NCBI RefSeq assembly: GCF_003473485.1
Contig: NC_053046.1
Coordinates: 40,943,832-41,007,831, forward strand
DNA from: Medicago truncatula
Lineage: Eukaryota > Streptophyta > Magnoliopsida > Fabales > Fabaceae
DNA length: 64,000 nt
Reading direction: 5' to 3'
Shown: positions 23,665-35,108 of the stretch, one piece after another
How positions within the stretch are numbered: position 1 is the stretch's first letter
How the letters are laid out: each line of letters begins with the position of its first letter
Position numbers and translations under genes: made by a program
The notes under the pieces: generated by a model
Seen by the model: the letters and a program-made list of their open reading frames with translations, nothing else
Told to the model about the DNA's origin: nothing
The model's database searches: none

Positions 23665-24801
23665 ATTAAGTAAGTAAAAACTTTTAATAGAAACACCGTC
23701 GTTTAAACTACTTTTAATATTTTCCTTACAACTACTGGAAAATACATAGAAACACCCTCTTTTTGTACCAAAAAAAAACAGAGAAACAAATCATCAAATT
23801 AAAATAAAACATTAAATTATCAACAACTTTCTTTTTTACTAAAAAATAAATAATTAAGTAAGTAAAAACTTTTAATAGAAACACCGTCGTTCAAACTACT
23901 TTTAATATTTTCCTTACAACTACTGGAAAATACATAGAAACACCCTCTTTTTTGTACCAAAAAAAAACAGAGAAACAAATCATCAAATTAAAATAAAACA
24001 TTAAATTATCAACAACTTTCTTTTTTACTAAAAAATAAATAATTAAGTAAGTAAAAACTTTTAATAGAAACACCGTCGTTCAAACTACTTTTAATATTTT
24101 CCTTACAACTACTGGAAAATACATAGAAACACCCTCTTTTTTGTACCAAAAAAAAAACAGAGAAACAAATCATCAAATTAAAATAAAACATTAAATTATC
24201 AACAACTTTCTTTTTTACTAAAAAATAAATAATTAAGTAAGTAAAAACTTTTAATAGAAACACCGTCGTTCAAACTACCTTTAATATTTTCCTTACAACT
24301 ACTGGAAAATACATAGAGACACCCTCTTTTTTGTACCAAAAAAAAACAGAGAAACAAATCATCAAATTAAAATAAAACATTAAATTATCAACAACTTTCT
24401 TTTTACTAAAAAATAAATAATTAAGTAAGTAAAAACTTTTAATAGAAACACCGTCGTTCAAACTACTTTTAATATTTTCCTTACAACTACTGGAAAATAC
24501 ATAGAAACACCCTCTTTTTTGTACAAAAAAAAAACAGAGAAACAAATCATCAAATTAAAATAAAACATTAAATTATCAACAACTTTCTTTTTTACTAAAA
24601 AATAAATAATTAAGTAAGTAAAAACTTTTAATAGAAACACCGTCGTTCAAACTACTTTTAATATTTTCCTTACAACTACTGGAAAATACATAGAAACACC
24701 CTCTTTTTTGTACCAAAAAAAAAAAACAGAGAAACAAATCATCAAATTAAAATAAAACATTAAATTATCAACAACTTTCTTTTTTACTAAAAAATAAATA
24801 A
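23665..24801. repeat. Six-copy tandem repeat, monomer 188-190 bp, upstream of cystatin copy 2
   Basis: Monomers start with ATTAAGTAAGTAAAAAC at 23665, 23853, 24042, 24232, 24420 and 24609. Each contains AACACCGTCGTTCAAACTAC, ACTACTGGAAAATACATAG and CATTAAATTATCAACAAC. Copies are nearly identical; differences are mostly lengths of T or A runs. The first copy has TTTAAAC where the others have TTCAAAC. Low divergence points to recent expansion or homogenisation. Small open frames across the repeats are by-products. Confidence 0.95.
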
Positions 24802-24809
24802 AGGATATC

Positions 24810-25740
24810 GACAAAAATTTAAATTGATAAAGGATTAGAGAGCATGTTTGTTTCAAATTTTTTTGTAATGTTTTTTTTTTTTTTAATAAAAATCACTTTT
24901 CATATAGTTTATAATATAGACCACATACATCATTTATTGAATGAATTTAAAAATTAAAATTTATTTATAATAAAAAACGGCGGGAGTATTCCTTTTCATT
25001 TATTGTAGTAATCCCCAGTAATCTCTATATATTGACTTTAATAGGTGTTGATTTTCAGTTTTTAAAAAATAGGTGTTGATTTTCCACCCTGAGTAGAGAA
25101 GAGAATATGGCTATTGGCATTAACAGAGTGCATTTTCATTGCATTGTTGTGTATTGCATATGTTATGACTTCAGGTAGATTTACTAGTTACATAACTCAA
25201 TATTTTTTCTTTCATTTTTGTATTTTTTTTTAATAACATTAACATTTATAACCTAATTGCATATCTAAAGAGGAGTTTGAAATGAATACTCTATCTTGAG
25301 TTCGAGATTACAGTTTCTTAAAATATGTAAAATACAAAAATTAACAGTCTTTTCAAAAAGCATCAGTTATTTATTTAGAGAATTTTTATCAAAAATTTAT
25401 CAAGAAACGGTCTCACTAATCAATGTTGTTGTACACCTGTAGTATAAGTGTACCAGCTTCTCAATGCAGTCTTTGTGACTTACAACAAAATAAGTTAAAA
25501 AATAAATATGGTTATTTCAATTTAAAATAGTATTGTTATAGAGATTTAATTTATATGCACACATGCATACGGTGATATGTTGCCACATTATTTAATGAAT
25601 AAAACACATGAGTTATCATAGTAATAAATTTATGTGACAACCCATCGTTGAAATAAGTTGTTTAGGACATCCGAGCATAGGACATTGATTCTTTCTCAAC
25701 TCCACTAGCTGATTATAGACCTTGGACTGAGTTAGAGCTA
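24810..25740. other. Intergenic, no gene seen
   Basis: AT-rich DNA without recognisable coding or element boundaries. A short direct repeat of TAGGTGTTGATTTTC occurs at about 25041 and 25070. Confidence 0.4.
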
Positions 25741-25748
25741 CGTGGGAC

Positions 25749-26533
25749 TAGGGGTGTAAGTGGTTTGGACAAAACCGACGAAACCGAATGTCCAAACTAA
25801 AAAAGTATCTGACTTTATCTGGTTTGGTTGAAAACCGAACCAGACTTTGAAGTGGTTTGGTTCGGTTCTCAGATTTTCAATTTGAGATCCAAGGATCCGA
25901 CAAACTGAACCGATGCTAACCCGAATCTCCATTTTACTAATATTATCTCTTCTCGCACACACACTTATGATTAAACCCAAAATTAAAGTGTGACATAAAA
26001 TAGTCATGAATCCATTCGCTTTCTCCCATCATCACTTTATTAATGACATTGTCAAGTCCTTTAATTTTATTTGATAATGTCATTATTACATTCACTTGTG
26101 ATTTGAAATTTTTGTGTTTGATGAATGAGAGATGTATAGATCATTGATGATTGAAATATTTGAGTTTGATGAAGTTGTGTTTGATGAGTGATGGATGAAT
26201 GAATCTTGGATATATGAAATATTTATTTTGAAGACGTGGATGTATGAAATATTGAGTAAGGTTAATTATAAAAAATTGTTTGAAAAACATAGAACATAAA
26301 AAACACATTTTCATAAAATATTTTAGTATGATGTATATTGTATGCATGAAATACTAGTTTGTGAGTATATGAACTTTTTTAGTTGCATTTTTAAATAAAA
26401 CAATCAACCAAATTGATCCAAACCGATTAGTTTGGTTCGGTTCCTTTTTTAAAAATGAGTAAAAATCAAATCAAACCGAATCGATGATATTTTTTTACTA
26501 AAAATCGATTCAAACCGAATTGTTACACCCCTA
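25749..26533. mobile_element. Non-autonomous hAT element
   Basis: The ends TAGGGGTGTAA and TTACACCCCTA are inverted repeats of hAT type. The 8-bp target duplication is CGTGGGAC (25741-25748) and CGTAGGAC (26534-26541), with one difference. The subterminal regions are rich in AAACCG/CGGTTT motifs. No transposase frame is present. Confidence 0.8.
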
Positions 26534-26739
26534 CGTAGGACTGTACAACGATGCACAAAACTCATGTTTCATGATTGTAGCATCATTAACCACAGAGAGA
26601 ATAAACATGTTTATAGTGGAGTTATGCACCAAAGACTGTGCCAACGAATCATTCCATGAAGGGAGAAAATCATACTCGAACATGAGCTCCACAATCCACT
26701 CAACAAGGGAATTATATTTCACGCACTACCAATTAAATT

Positions 26740-27360
26740 AACCGAGCAAAGGTTGTAAATTGTAGGTCATGTTGTTTGCATGGTAGGGATAGTTTTTGCA
26801 TATAAATACTTAGTTTGTATGCTATAATAATCGTTAGTAATCAAGGAATCTCAAGGATAAAGATCATAGTGATCAGCTAGAAAGAGAGCATATGTGTATT
26901 CATGTGGGAGATACCCATAGTGACTTATAGGAGAGTAAACTAGATTTAACAAAAGACAGTGAATGAGTAAAATAGTGTTCCTATATATAGAGATTAGTTT
27001 GAGTAACTAACTCTAACTAACTTCTAACCAAGCTACTAACTCTAGTTTACCTATCAACTAACTATAGTTGATTATTCATACTCTAATAATAATTAAGAGA
27101 TTCAATCAAACAAAAGCTTATTTCACTATTTTAATCTCTTTGTTGGTCTGCCTTTGTCTATTTTTTTATGCATTTTTTATGCCTTTGTCTAATAGAGCAG
27201 GTATGAAACCTCAAATAGTTTCTCCACGAGTTTGCTTACTTCATCCAAATCGTATCGTATCCTCGTCAAGTAAGAGGCAAACCAACTATAAATTCATAGA
27301 TATTATTATCATTCACCATGTTAAGTCCAATATTTCTTAATTTTACTATGTCAAGTCTCC
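26740..27360. other. Unclassified repeat-like stretch
   Basis: It has TATAAATACTTAG near 26801 and TATATATAGAGATTAG near 26981, and CT-rich, CTAACTAACTCTAACTAAC-type runs at 27003-27062, reminiscent of LTR sequence. I cannot define ends. Confidence 0.25.
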
Positions 27361-27863
27361 CAACCTAGTGTAAAAATCTTTTTTTTTTTTTTTAAAACAA
27401 AAATTATTGAAAAACTTGAAATAGAATACTGAAAATAGTACTAACATTTGTTACTTTTAAAAAAATCCTTATAAGTAAAAGTTAATTGACAACAAATATT
27501 CAAGTGAAGGTTAGTTACAAACTTACAATCATCTGTCTTTGTCCAAATCACATTATTATCTTTCTTTCTCTCATGCTATGTCGTTAATCCCATATAGCAT
27601 CAAATATCACTCACCCCTTAAAATGATATAGCGGTATACATGGGCGGAGGGTATTGTCACGTTGGGGTGACTTTGCCTGCCCAATTTTCTTTAATTTATT
27701 TAAAAAAAATTATAAGCTAGTGTATTTGATGTTTAGTTACTTCGATGATATAAATTTGGTTACGTCAAATATGTTTATTTGTGAAAAATATTAGTAGAAA
27801 TATAAATTTATCACTTGATACTTGAATTTACTTTTCTTGTTTTGACATTTTCAATCTCTATGG

Positions 27864-28183
27864 TGTGTTTGGTTTACGAAACAGTAAATACTGCACAGAA
27901 CAGTACAACATAATGCAGAACAGCACATGACAAATTTTTTATGGTATTGAGTAATTTTTTGTTTTATACGATTTTTGGGGGACAAAAATGTTATTTTAGT
28001 ATTTTAGACAACTTGTACGTGGGACAAAAAGTTGTGATGTGGTTTGGTGAGGGACAAAAATATGAGTTTTTGTCCTGTCCTTTGCCTACAGTTTGTCCTG
28101 TACCTGAAACAGTTTTACAAATCAAATACTGGACAACTAGAATTGTTCTGTCCTGTCCTTTATTTTTTAACAAATCAAACGCA
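27864..28183. mobile_element. hAT-type MITE with an 8-bp target duplication
   Basis: The ends TGTGTTTGGTTT and AAATCAAACGCA are inverted repeats. The flanks are CTCTATGG (27856-27863) and CTCTATAG (28184-28191). The paralogous segment at 14680-14720 reads straight through as ATCTATAGTAAC and is the empty site. It contains repeated GGACAAAAA/TTTTTGTCC motifs. Confidence 0.8.
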
Positions 28184-28390
28184 CTCTATAGTAACTATGC
28201 ACATAATTTTGTCAACAACAAAAGATGTAAAAATCATATTCATAAAAATTTTAATCAACTATTTCTCTATTGTGGAAGGTGCAATAACACTAATGTCTTT
28301 GTAACTCCTTCCCTTTCACATTAAGATTGAAGCTCGCAAAAAAGGGTAAGAACAAATATAATAACATTGAATAAAAGAGGTAAAGTGGAA

Positions 28391-28560
28391 GAGTAGTGAT
28401 ATTTGTACAACCAATTGATGATAACTTTGGTGACAATCTTGCTTTTCTCTCTTCTTATTCGTCAAAAATAATGGAGAGAGAAAATAAGAATCTCATGTGA
28501 GTATGAGAGAGAAAGTTGTCCAAAAGTTGTCACATAATGGTTGTACAAATATCATTTCTC
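28391..28560. mobile_element. Short Mutator-like MITE
   Basis: This is a 170-bp palindromic element: GATATTTGTACAACCA at the left is matched by TGGTTGTACAAATATC at the right. The perfect 9-bp target duplication AAAGTGGAA lies at 28382-28390 and 28561-28569. A truncated relative lies at about 47480-47565. Confidence 0.85.
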
Positions 28561-28584
28561 AAAGTGGAAACACCCCCGAATAAA

Positions 28585-28800
28585 ACAAAGGTTAAATTGT
28601 AGTTTTGGTCTTACTATTTTCAAAATTTCTCAATTTTGGTCCCACTATCTCTCAATTATTTATTTTTGCAATTTTTTTTGTTTCGGTACACCTCATTGCC
28701 ACGTAAGCGATTTGCATACGTCAACATACACTTGACACATGTCAGCACATGTTAAACACACGCTTTAAAAAGATCGACTTAGTCTGTGACTCAGCCTAAT
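28585..28800. mobile_element. Truncated Mutator-like MITE end
   Basis: TTTTGGTC-type repeats, 'GCCACGTAAGCGATTTGCATA' and GACACATGTCAGCA resemble the arms of the element at 212-1477 (which has GTGCCACGTAAGCATTTTGG). No matching right end was found. Confidence 0.45.
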
Positions 28801-29845
28801 AATCTTCCTTCTTTTAATAAAAAAATGGTTCATAATCATCTTCCAGGAGATTCCAATAAGTCAATGTAAAACGCATATTTAACTGGGTTTAGCAAACCAT
28901 GGTTATGTTCATCAACAAACTTTGTAACTCGCCACTCACTTAAAAATGTATCACAGGACTATTGTAACGAGATTCGTAAATGAGCTTTACATTCGTACTA
29001 TGATGATTCTCTTTTTCTTTGTTCTTTTGATGGTTCGTTGATTTTTCAGGAGACTTTACCTTCATGATGGAAAAAAAAAATCACGCCAGCTAATAATTCC
29101 ATTTTGTTTTATGAGTCTTCTACATTTTCAAGTTGAGAACCCGTGTTGATATGCATATATCTTATAAAAGATAAATTCTTCTTCTTCACTAAGAACCAGG
29201 AAAAGGAAGAAGAATTTTTGTCTCATTACAGGTTACATCATTATCAACTTCTTCTAAAAACTAATTTATCTCAATATTCTAACTAGAAGACACAAGGCTT
29301 TCTTTTTCAATACTTCCAATTTTATCACCTTCTTACACGTCTTTTGCCACCATATTTCGATCAAAATGCTCGCCAGTTGTATCTGAATAATCATTCTTCG
29401 GAGAAATATCTTCCACCCAACATTTATTAAAATCAAAATTACTTATATTGTTGTTCATGTTTGTAGCACTTAATACTTTCAACGGCAGTTAAATGTCGTT
29501 CGCTCTTTAACATTTAATTTAGGAGTGAACGGATTAAGATCATTGAATGTATTTTTGTCTTTTTCAAATGTGGAAGAACATTTTTTAAAGTGTAAAGAGC
29601 AATTTTTTACAAATAATGTCTTCACATCTTAAAAACAAACACCCCTACAACTAACTGTAAGTCATGCGACTTATAATTCCTTTCATGAATATTAAGTTTC
29701 CTAGACACATAAGCTATTACTTCCTCATCCCGCATAAATAGGCTAGTCAATCCTTAACCAAATGCGTCATAGCGAGCATGGTCGGTCCTAAGATTTTTGG
29801 TATCTAATTCTTTTAAATATTCTAATATTTTTCTTCTTGCATTTT
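28800..29845. other. Intergenic, no gene seen
   Basis: AT-rich DNA with no open frame longer than about 60 codons and no recognisable element edge. Confidence 0.4.
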
Positions 29846-29847
29846 TT

Positions 29848-30180
29848 TTTTTGATAAATAGAGATAACTTTCATTAAACCAAAAACAATTATTACAAACT
29901 ACATGACAACAAGAACCACAAACAACAAAGGAAACAAGGGCTAAGCTCGTACAAAGCCTAAGAAAGGCCACAACCTCACAATCTAAACACTAGGTTCTTC
30001 ATCTGGTTAGTTTTCAAATTTACTCAACCTATCATAAGTTGGTAATCTACCATATATAGCCAGCCAGATAACAAACAAACATTTTGGAGGAGCAGGGTTA
30101 TTATATGTCATTTTCCTCCAACTAACCTTAGAAAAATCACCTCTTAAATCGTTATACATACGCTTAAGAGAGAAGTGGTT
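29848..30180 (-). mobile_element. LINE 3' end with zf-RVT domain remnant
   Basis: Starting from a T-run (minus-strand poly-A) at about 29850, the minus strand encodes SWRKMTYNNPAPPKCLFVIW followed by LAIYGRLPTYDRLSKF (about 30010-30130). This is the zf-RVT region at the C-terminus of plant L1-type ORF2. It stops soon after and is truncated upstream. Confidence 0.75.
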
Positions 30181-30245
30181 TTGCTGAAAAATATTACCAT
30201 TATATTAATCAAAGACAAAGCTATATTAGAAAACCTTATGTGAAC

Positions 30246-30773
30246 CTCCAGTATTAACATGTTAAAGTAAAAGAAAAATAAATCGAATCTCAAACGCAAT
30301 GTAACATTGGGAATTTTGGAACACTATATTAAGAAATTCTGAGAAAAAAGATGAACTAATGTTTTTAAAAATAATAAAATAACTTAAGATTCATCGACTT
30401 TAAAAGAAACAAATAAAAAAGTTTCTCTTAGAAGCGGAGAATTAAATATAAAATTCCTAAGACCAAGGCTCTTGGCCCTCAACAGAAACATAATCACGGT
30501 CAATTTAAACTCCAGTATTAACATGTTAAAGTAAAAGAAAAATAAATCGAATCTCAAACACAATGTAATATTGGAAATTTTGGAACATTATATTAAGAAA
30601 TTCTGAGCGAAAAAGATGAACTATTGTTTTTAAAAATAATAAAATAACTTAAAATTCATCGACTTTAAAAGAAACAAATAAAGAAGTTTCTCTTAAAAGC
30701 GGAAATTTAAATATAAAATTCCAAAGACCAAGGCTCTTGGCCCTCAACAAAAACATAATCAGAGTCAATTTAA
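30246..30773. repeat. Tandem duplication, 264 bp x 2
   Basis: Two direct copies begin with CTCCAGTATTAACATG at 30246 and 30510. They share AAATAAATCGAATCTCAAAC, ATTCATCGACTTTAAAAG and GACCAAGGCTCTTGGCCCTC. A few percent of positions differ. I found no coding content. Confidence 0.85.
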
Positions 30774-30897
30774 AATGCATAGACACTTCCTTCTCATATT
30801 ATCAACTTAACAAAGTTTGAATTGAAATTCGCATTCAAGATGATAACGACGATTTCATTCTTGGCAAACATAATGGCTTTTCCCACTTTGTTTTGTT

Positions 30898-31086
30898 AAA
30901 CAAGGGGAAGCCTGTGGTGTGCTTGAAGTATTGCAATGGGTCATGGTCATATAGAACATGTTGATTTTCAGATGGATTCAAAGATTGTGGTGGAAAAGTT
31001 CCATAGTCACAAGGAAGATTTTTCCAAGCTAGGTGCTATTTTATTTAATTGTAAAGCTCTTTTTTACTTATTTTTACAACTTATGT
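30898..31086 (+). pseudogene. Retroelement-type RNase H domain fragment
   Basis: The plus frame encodes GEACGVLEVLQWVMVIEHVD, then FQMDSKIVVEKFHS and FSKLGAILFNC. This matches the pattern of the plant RNase H-like (RVT_3) domain (E-A-x-x-x-L near the start, then F-x-x-D-S-K-x-V-V). There is no start, the N-terminal strand with the first Asp is unclear, and it breaks off into a paralogous non-coding segment. Confidence 0.6.
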
Positions 31087-31159
31087 AAAGTTCATTAGAA
31101 GACAAGTCAATGAGACAATTCTTGTTTTTATTAGAGTAATCATATTTTTTGTTCATATT

Positions 31160-31250
31160 CAAATCAATGAGACAGCTTCAGCAATAAAGAGTGCCCTAAA
31201 AACGACAGTATCCATGAATGATTGTTTGAAGATGATCAAGTCGTTTGAAT
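31160..31250 (-). pseudogene. Short fragment of the LCCGCHF membrane-protein gene
   Basis: ACAGCTTCAGCAATAAAGAG and 'GTATCCATGAATG' followed by GAAGATGATCAAGTCGTTT match 34862-34934, the middle of the intact gene. Ends are missing on both sides. Confidence 0.6.
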
Positions 31251-31429
31251 AAATGTATTTCAAATGTTTTTTTAGTTAGTTATTTTAATTATCAAATGTA
31301 TTTTTTGTTATTCATTTTGATCTTCAAAATTTGATGTTTATATAAACAAAAAGTTACTTGGAGATGTATTTATAGTTTTGATTAATTCATGAATTATAAT
31401 TATACTTGTATCCAATGATGTGAAAGATA

Positions 31430-31625
31430 AATCAAACTATGTCTTCTCACACATTTTTGGACCAAAACAGGATTGTTACTCTTTTTTAGTTTATTCATGG
31501 AGCTTCTTTCTGTCATGTTTATTTGGTGGTCCCCAATCATACAATTTTAAATGAAATTTACTTCCAGTTTGAAAAGTATGCATGTAAGTGAGAGTTGTGA
31601 GTTAATTAATATGCGATTATACTTG
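31430..31625. repeat. Segmental duplication copy matching 20290-20590
   Basis: ATGTCTTCTCACACATTTTT, GTTTATTCATGGAGCTTC and CCCCAATCATACAATTTTAA are shared in order with 20295-20430. This copy lacks the SINE found at 20592. Confidence 0.7.
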
Positions 31626-32198
31626 ATAACGAGACCCTTAATTAATGTGGTGGTGCTACCTTTGTTCTTCTAATTTGGTTCCAACTTGTAATCCCATTCA
31701 CTTCATATTTACTTGAGAAGAGGCATTTCCCTTAACATATAGTTCAAACATTTTATTCTAAATGGGAGATGATTTTAAAGTTTTTGCTTGAAACCCTCAA
31801 TGAAATAAGTTAAAATAACTTGGACCTCAAGAAATTTGTATAATATAATCACAATTTACTTAAAAAGGATCTTTACATAACCAAGAAAAATTCTAAAATA
31901 ACAACTTGAAGAGAAAGATCATAATTCTAGACTGTAATTGTGACTCGGCTTATGATCATACTTTAAAACAACTTATCCTGAAGGAAAAAAAAAACAGTAG
32001 GATGAAATATTAATTATCTCATTAAACTTCCCAAAATGGAATAAAAGAGTAGAAGTATTAATTTTACCTTTGAACAATATTATTAAGGAAATGCTACTTT
32101 CAGCGAAAGCTTTTTTTTTTTCTTCTTTCTAATATATACTTCATGACCTGTAAATTATAATTGTAGTGGGTCCTCTTTATTTAATAAAAGATCAACAA

Positions 32199-32240
32199 TC
32201 CTAGCAAGATCCGAGGTTCGAACCTCGGACACCACCAAAA
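32199..32240 (+). mobile_element. 5'-truncated SINE
   Basis: Only the 3' end is present: CAAGATCCGAGGTTCGAACC (B box), then CACCACCAAAAAAA. The direct repeat AAAGATCAACAATCCTA flanks it on both sides, showing that insertion itself created the truncated copy. Same subfamily as the SINE at 22663. Confidence 0.75.
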
Positions 32241-32518
32241 AAAGATCAACAATCCTAGTTGATTCGCAATCAATTCATGAAAATATTTATGGTTGCAAAT
32301 AGCAGCGCTCTATTATTAATTAAAACATAAATAGTAATTGAAATGTAAATTCGTCATCAGTCATTTAATCTCAGTCAAAGTATAAGTGAAAAATCCATAA
32401 GAACTTTTCATAAAATCATAACTATAAGGAAGTTTATACACAGTTATTCGATCATATAATATATTTTGATAAAAAAATCATTCTAATATGCAACACATAA
32501 AATTTTATTTCTATTCAA

Positions 32519-32869
32519 TCATATATATAATAAGCAATAATTAATAATGTAAAGGAAAAAGTGCAAAGAAAGTGAGAGGTGCTCTGATGGCTTCTTAGAC
32601 ACAAAAACTTCATAATTATTAGAAGTTGAACCATTGTTTACGGATACAGTGAGGATGTATTTTGTCCCATCGTTTACAATATATGATAAACCATCGATGA
32701 CTTTCTCTAACTTCAATTTCACCTTAGTAGTTTTCTTGTTGTACTTGGTAATACCGAAATTAACGACATCAAACATGTGTGGATGATTGACGTTGATGGG
32801 CATAGATTGATTTGTGGGCGCAAATGCAAACATAACAACAATGATAAAAACAAGAGATTGAAATCTCAA
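32519..32869 (-). CDS. Phytocystatin-like secreted protein, copy 3, frameshifted C-terminus
   Basis: Single exon, 116 residues. The signal peptide (about 1-22) is followed by a shortened PINVNHPHM segment lacking the PVDIN spacing of the other copies, then the helix VVNFGITKYN. The loop position reads IVNDG. After KKPSEHL the sequence departs from its paralogs: a deletion of about 8 bases relative to copy 4 (before CTCACT) changes the frame, replacing the usual KLTAF-type end with a hydrophobic tail (FFLYIINYCLLYI). It may be a pseudogene, or encode a tail-altered protein. A TATA-like element lies about 80 bases upstream. Confidence 0.65.
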   Translation of the reverse strand: MRFQSLVFIIVVMFAFAPTNQSMPINVNHPHMFDVVNFGITKYNKKTTKVKLKLEKVIDGLSYIVNDGTKYILTVSVNNGSTSNNYEVFVSKKPSEHLSLSLHFFLYIINYCLLYI

Positions 32870-32945
32870 GATGTTTGTATTTTAATTGTTAACTTTTCAA
32901 GCTTAAAAACTTTTGTTGTTATGAGTAAGTCTTAGTCGGTTAGGT

Positions 32946-32959
32946 TGTTATATATACAT
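32946..32959 (-). promoter_or_regulatory. TATA-like element of cystatin copy 3
   Basis: GTTATATATACATAAC on the plus strand lies about 80 bases before the ATG. GTCAAAT motifs follow at about 33055 and 33088. Confidence 0.5.
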
Positions 32960-33286
32960 AACACAAATGACATTAAGTTTTTTTTTTTTAAAGGAGAACA
33001 CAAATAATATCTAGTTGTTAAATTATTTTTACTAGTGGGAATAAATATAATTAAGTCAAATCTTTTTTATTTTTTTTATTCAATCAAGTCAAATAAATTA
33101 TATTATATAAAAGAGGATTACATATAAGTTGAACATTTCTTTTTATCTATAATGATCACGAGTTATTAACCTAAGTCAAACCTATTAAATTATATAAGAA
33201 AATATCACATGAATTGAATATTTATTCATTTAATTTAATTATAAAAAATATACCATCCATTTCCTAAAAAAAATATATACTATCTA

Positions 33287-34560
33287 TGTAACGCTCATAC
33301 TAAATTTGTCTACAATATTTATGAGTGTTAAACTTAGTACTTGATATATTAAAATACAACACAAATTTATGTCTGAATGAAATACATCACATACAAGTCT
33401 CATACAATGCCATCAATAAGTACTAGCTGATGAGTACAAGTACAAAATACATTTGAAATAAACATGCACTGAATGACGAATACACAATATAAACTATGTA
33501 TGAGTTCATATTACATGACACTACCTAGCAACAAGTTACTACTATAAGACAATGTAGCATAATCATACAGCTTCCTTCTACAGTTCTACTTACCTTTCTC
33601 ACGTATGTGAAAATAAAATAAAAGGATTAGGGTAAGCGATAAGGTCTCACTGAGTTCCACCTATCATAGGGTGATAGTGATATGAGAAAAATCTAAGATA
33701 ACTAATTGTCTGTAATATATGTGTATGTTTAATTATACTCTCATAATCATATATGCAATACATTTTTAAAAGTTAGCGTGTAACAAACAATTAACCCGAG
33801 TTGATTTTACGAAATGACTGAGTGATGTCGTCCTGAAACATCCCTCTGTCTATCCGGCTAAACTCCAATCATACCAGGCTAGAGCCGGAACTCTCTTGTC
33901 GTCATGAAGGTTTTCCTTTTGGAAAAAATCATATCCCAAATAATCTGATGCTTCCTAGGCCACGACTTATCTGAATATACCTAGGTCACTGCTTATATAT
34001 ATATATATATATATATAATTCTGCCTGCGTATATTTTCATATACATATTAAACCTATCTAATCAAGTTCTAGTCATATCAACTGTATCTAACCATTCTAT
34101 ACAAATTAACAAAATATCCCACCTAAATATTTCATCAATGTCTTCAATTATTCTCTCGTATTAATGCGATGTCATTTAGCTTTGTTTTGTCACTTTTAAG
34201 TGAAAAATACATAACAAACGATTGTCATTACACAATAACCTAACACACATTTTACATAAGGAAATTTGGAGTTTTGCCAATGAACAACCGGTGTAACCGG
34301 TTACCAAGTAAAAAGTCATTTTATGGGCAAGCTATCTAACTGGTAACCGGTTACCTGTCCCAAAACATTGTTTTAAGGCCCTCTATAAAGAGTGTAACCG
34401 GTTACCATGTATATACAACCGGTTGCATAAGCTAAAAATTCAATTTCTCAGCGAAAACAAATTAAGGCAATTACATACATTATATGCTACTCTTCACCAA
34501 TGTATAGGACCACAATAGCATGTAACGTTATTGGGAAATTAGTTGCATTGTTGGACTCAG
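33287..34560. mobile_element. Probable decayed retroelement with AACCGGTT palindromes
   Basis: The stretch starts TGTAACGCTCATAC, includes a (TA)n run at 33991-34017, and is richer in GC than its surroundings. The palindrome GTAACCGGTTAC occurs at about 34293, 34344 and 34396, with a weaker copy (CAACCGGTTGC) at 34418. No coding frame and no convincing target duplication could be found, so the limits are approximate. Confidence 0.35.
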
Positions 34561-34805
34561 TCTAGAGCTTAAAATAATGGCAGTAAGAGCATCAATGATA
34601 TAATCGCAGTAAGAACTTGAAAGTTAAAATCCAATTACATATATAAATAATATGAAAAGCAATTGATTACAAAATTTACAAGCTTTGTGTAACCACATGT
34701 ACAATGTTATTTATTTACGAGAAACCCACAAAAACAAGTTAAACTTGTCAAGAAATAATGAATTAATGAAATATTCAAATACATGCATGTGACATTACTT
34801 ATCAT

Positions 34806-35066
34806 TCAGAAATGGCAGCCACAACAAAGATAGAAGAAGCAAACAGTGGAGACAAGAACAACAGCTTCAGCAACAGAGAGTATCCTAAAAACAACGGTAT
34901 CCATGAATGTCGTTTGAAGATGATCAAGTCGTTTCCACCTAAACGCAGAGAATCTCCATGGCCAAATTTCTTTCTTCACTTTCTTCAACCATAACATGCT
35001 ACTCTTCTTTCCCATCAAACGCTTTCTCAAACTACTCTTTCTAATATCTTTTGTTTGGTCTTCCAT
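34806..35066 (-). CDS. Small single-pass membrane protein ending LCCGCHF
   Basis: Single exon, 86 residues. A basic N-terminus (RKSSLRKRLMGKK) and WPWRFSAFRWKRLD are followed by one hydrophobic segment (about 55-80, VVFRILSVAEAVVLVSTVCF) and the end FYLCCGCHF. Short plant proteins with this end are known as uncharacterised transmembrane proteins; I know no function. The cysteines next to the membrane could be acylated (inference). A good TATA box lies 43-51 bases before the ATG, so the leader would be short. Two broken copies lie at 13833 and 31160 in the same orientation, making this the only intact member of a small duplicated set. Confidence 0.75.
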   Translation of the reverse strand: MEDQTKDIRKSSLRKRLMGKKSSMLWLKKVKKEIWPWRFSAFRWKRLDHLQTTFMDTVVFRILSVAEAVVLVSTVCFFYLCCGCHF

Positions 35067-35108
35067 GGAATATTTGGATATATGAAATTGTTATGTGAGG
35101 TAGATACT

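Noticed and set aside
23665..24801. CRISPR-like regular repeats
   Set aside because: Whole 189-bp units repeat head to tail without unique spacers, in a plant nuclear context. It is an ordinary tandem repeat.
23891..24856. Series of similar hydrophobic minus-strand frames (60-91 codons)
   Set aside because: They arise because each tandem monomer is AT-rich and open by chance. They cross monomer borders and vary with T-run length.
28044..28324. Short frames near 28.0-28.3 kb
   Set aside because: They fall inside or across the border of a hAT-type MITE whose ends and empty site are clear.
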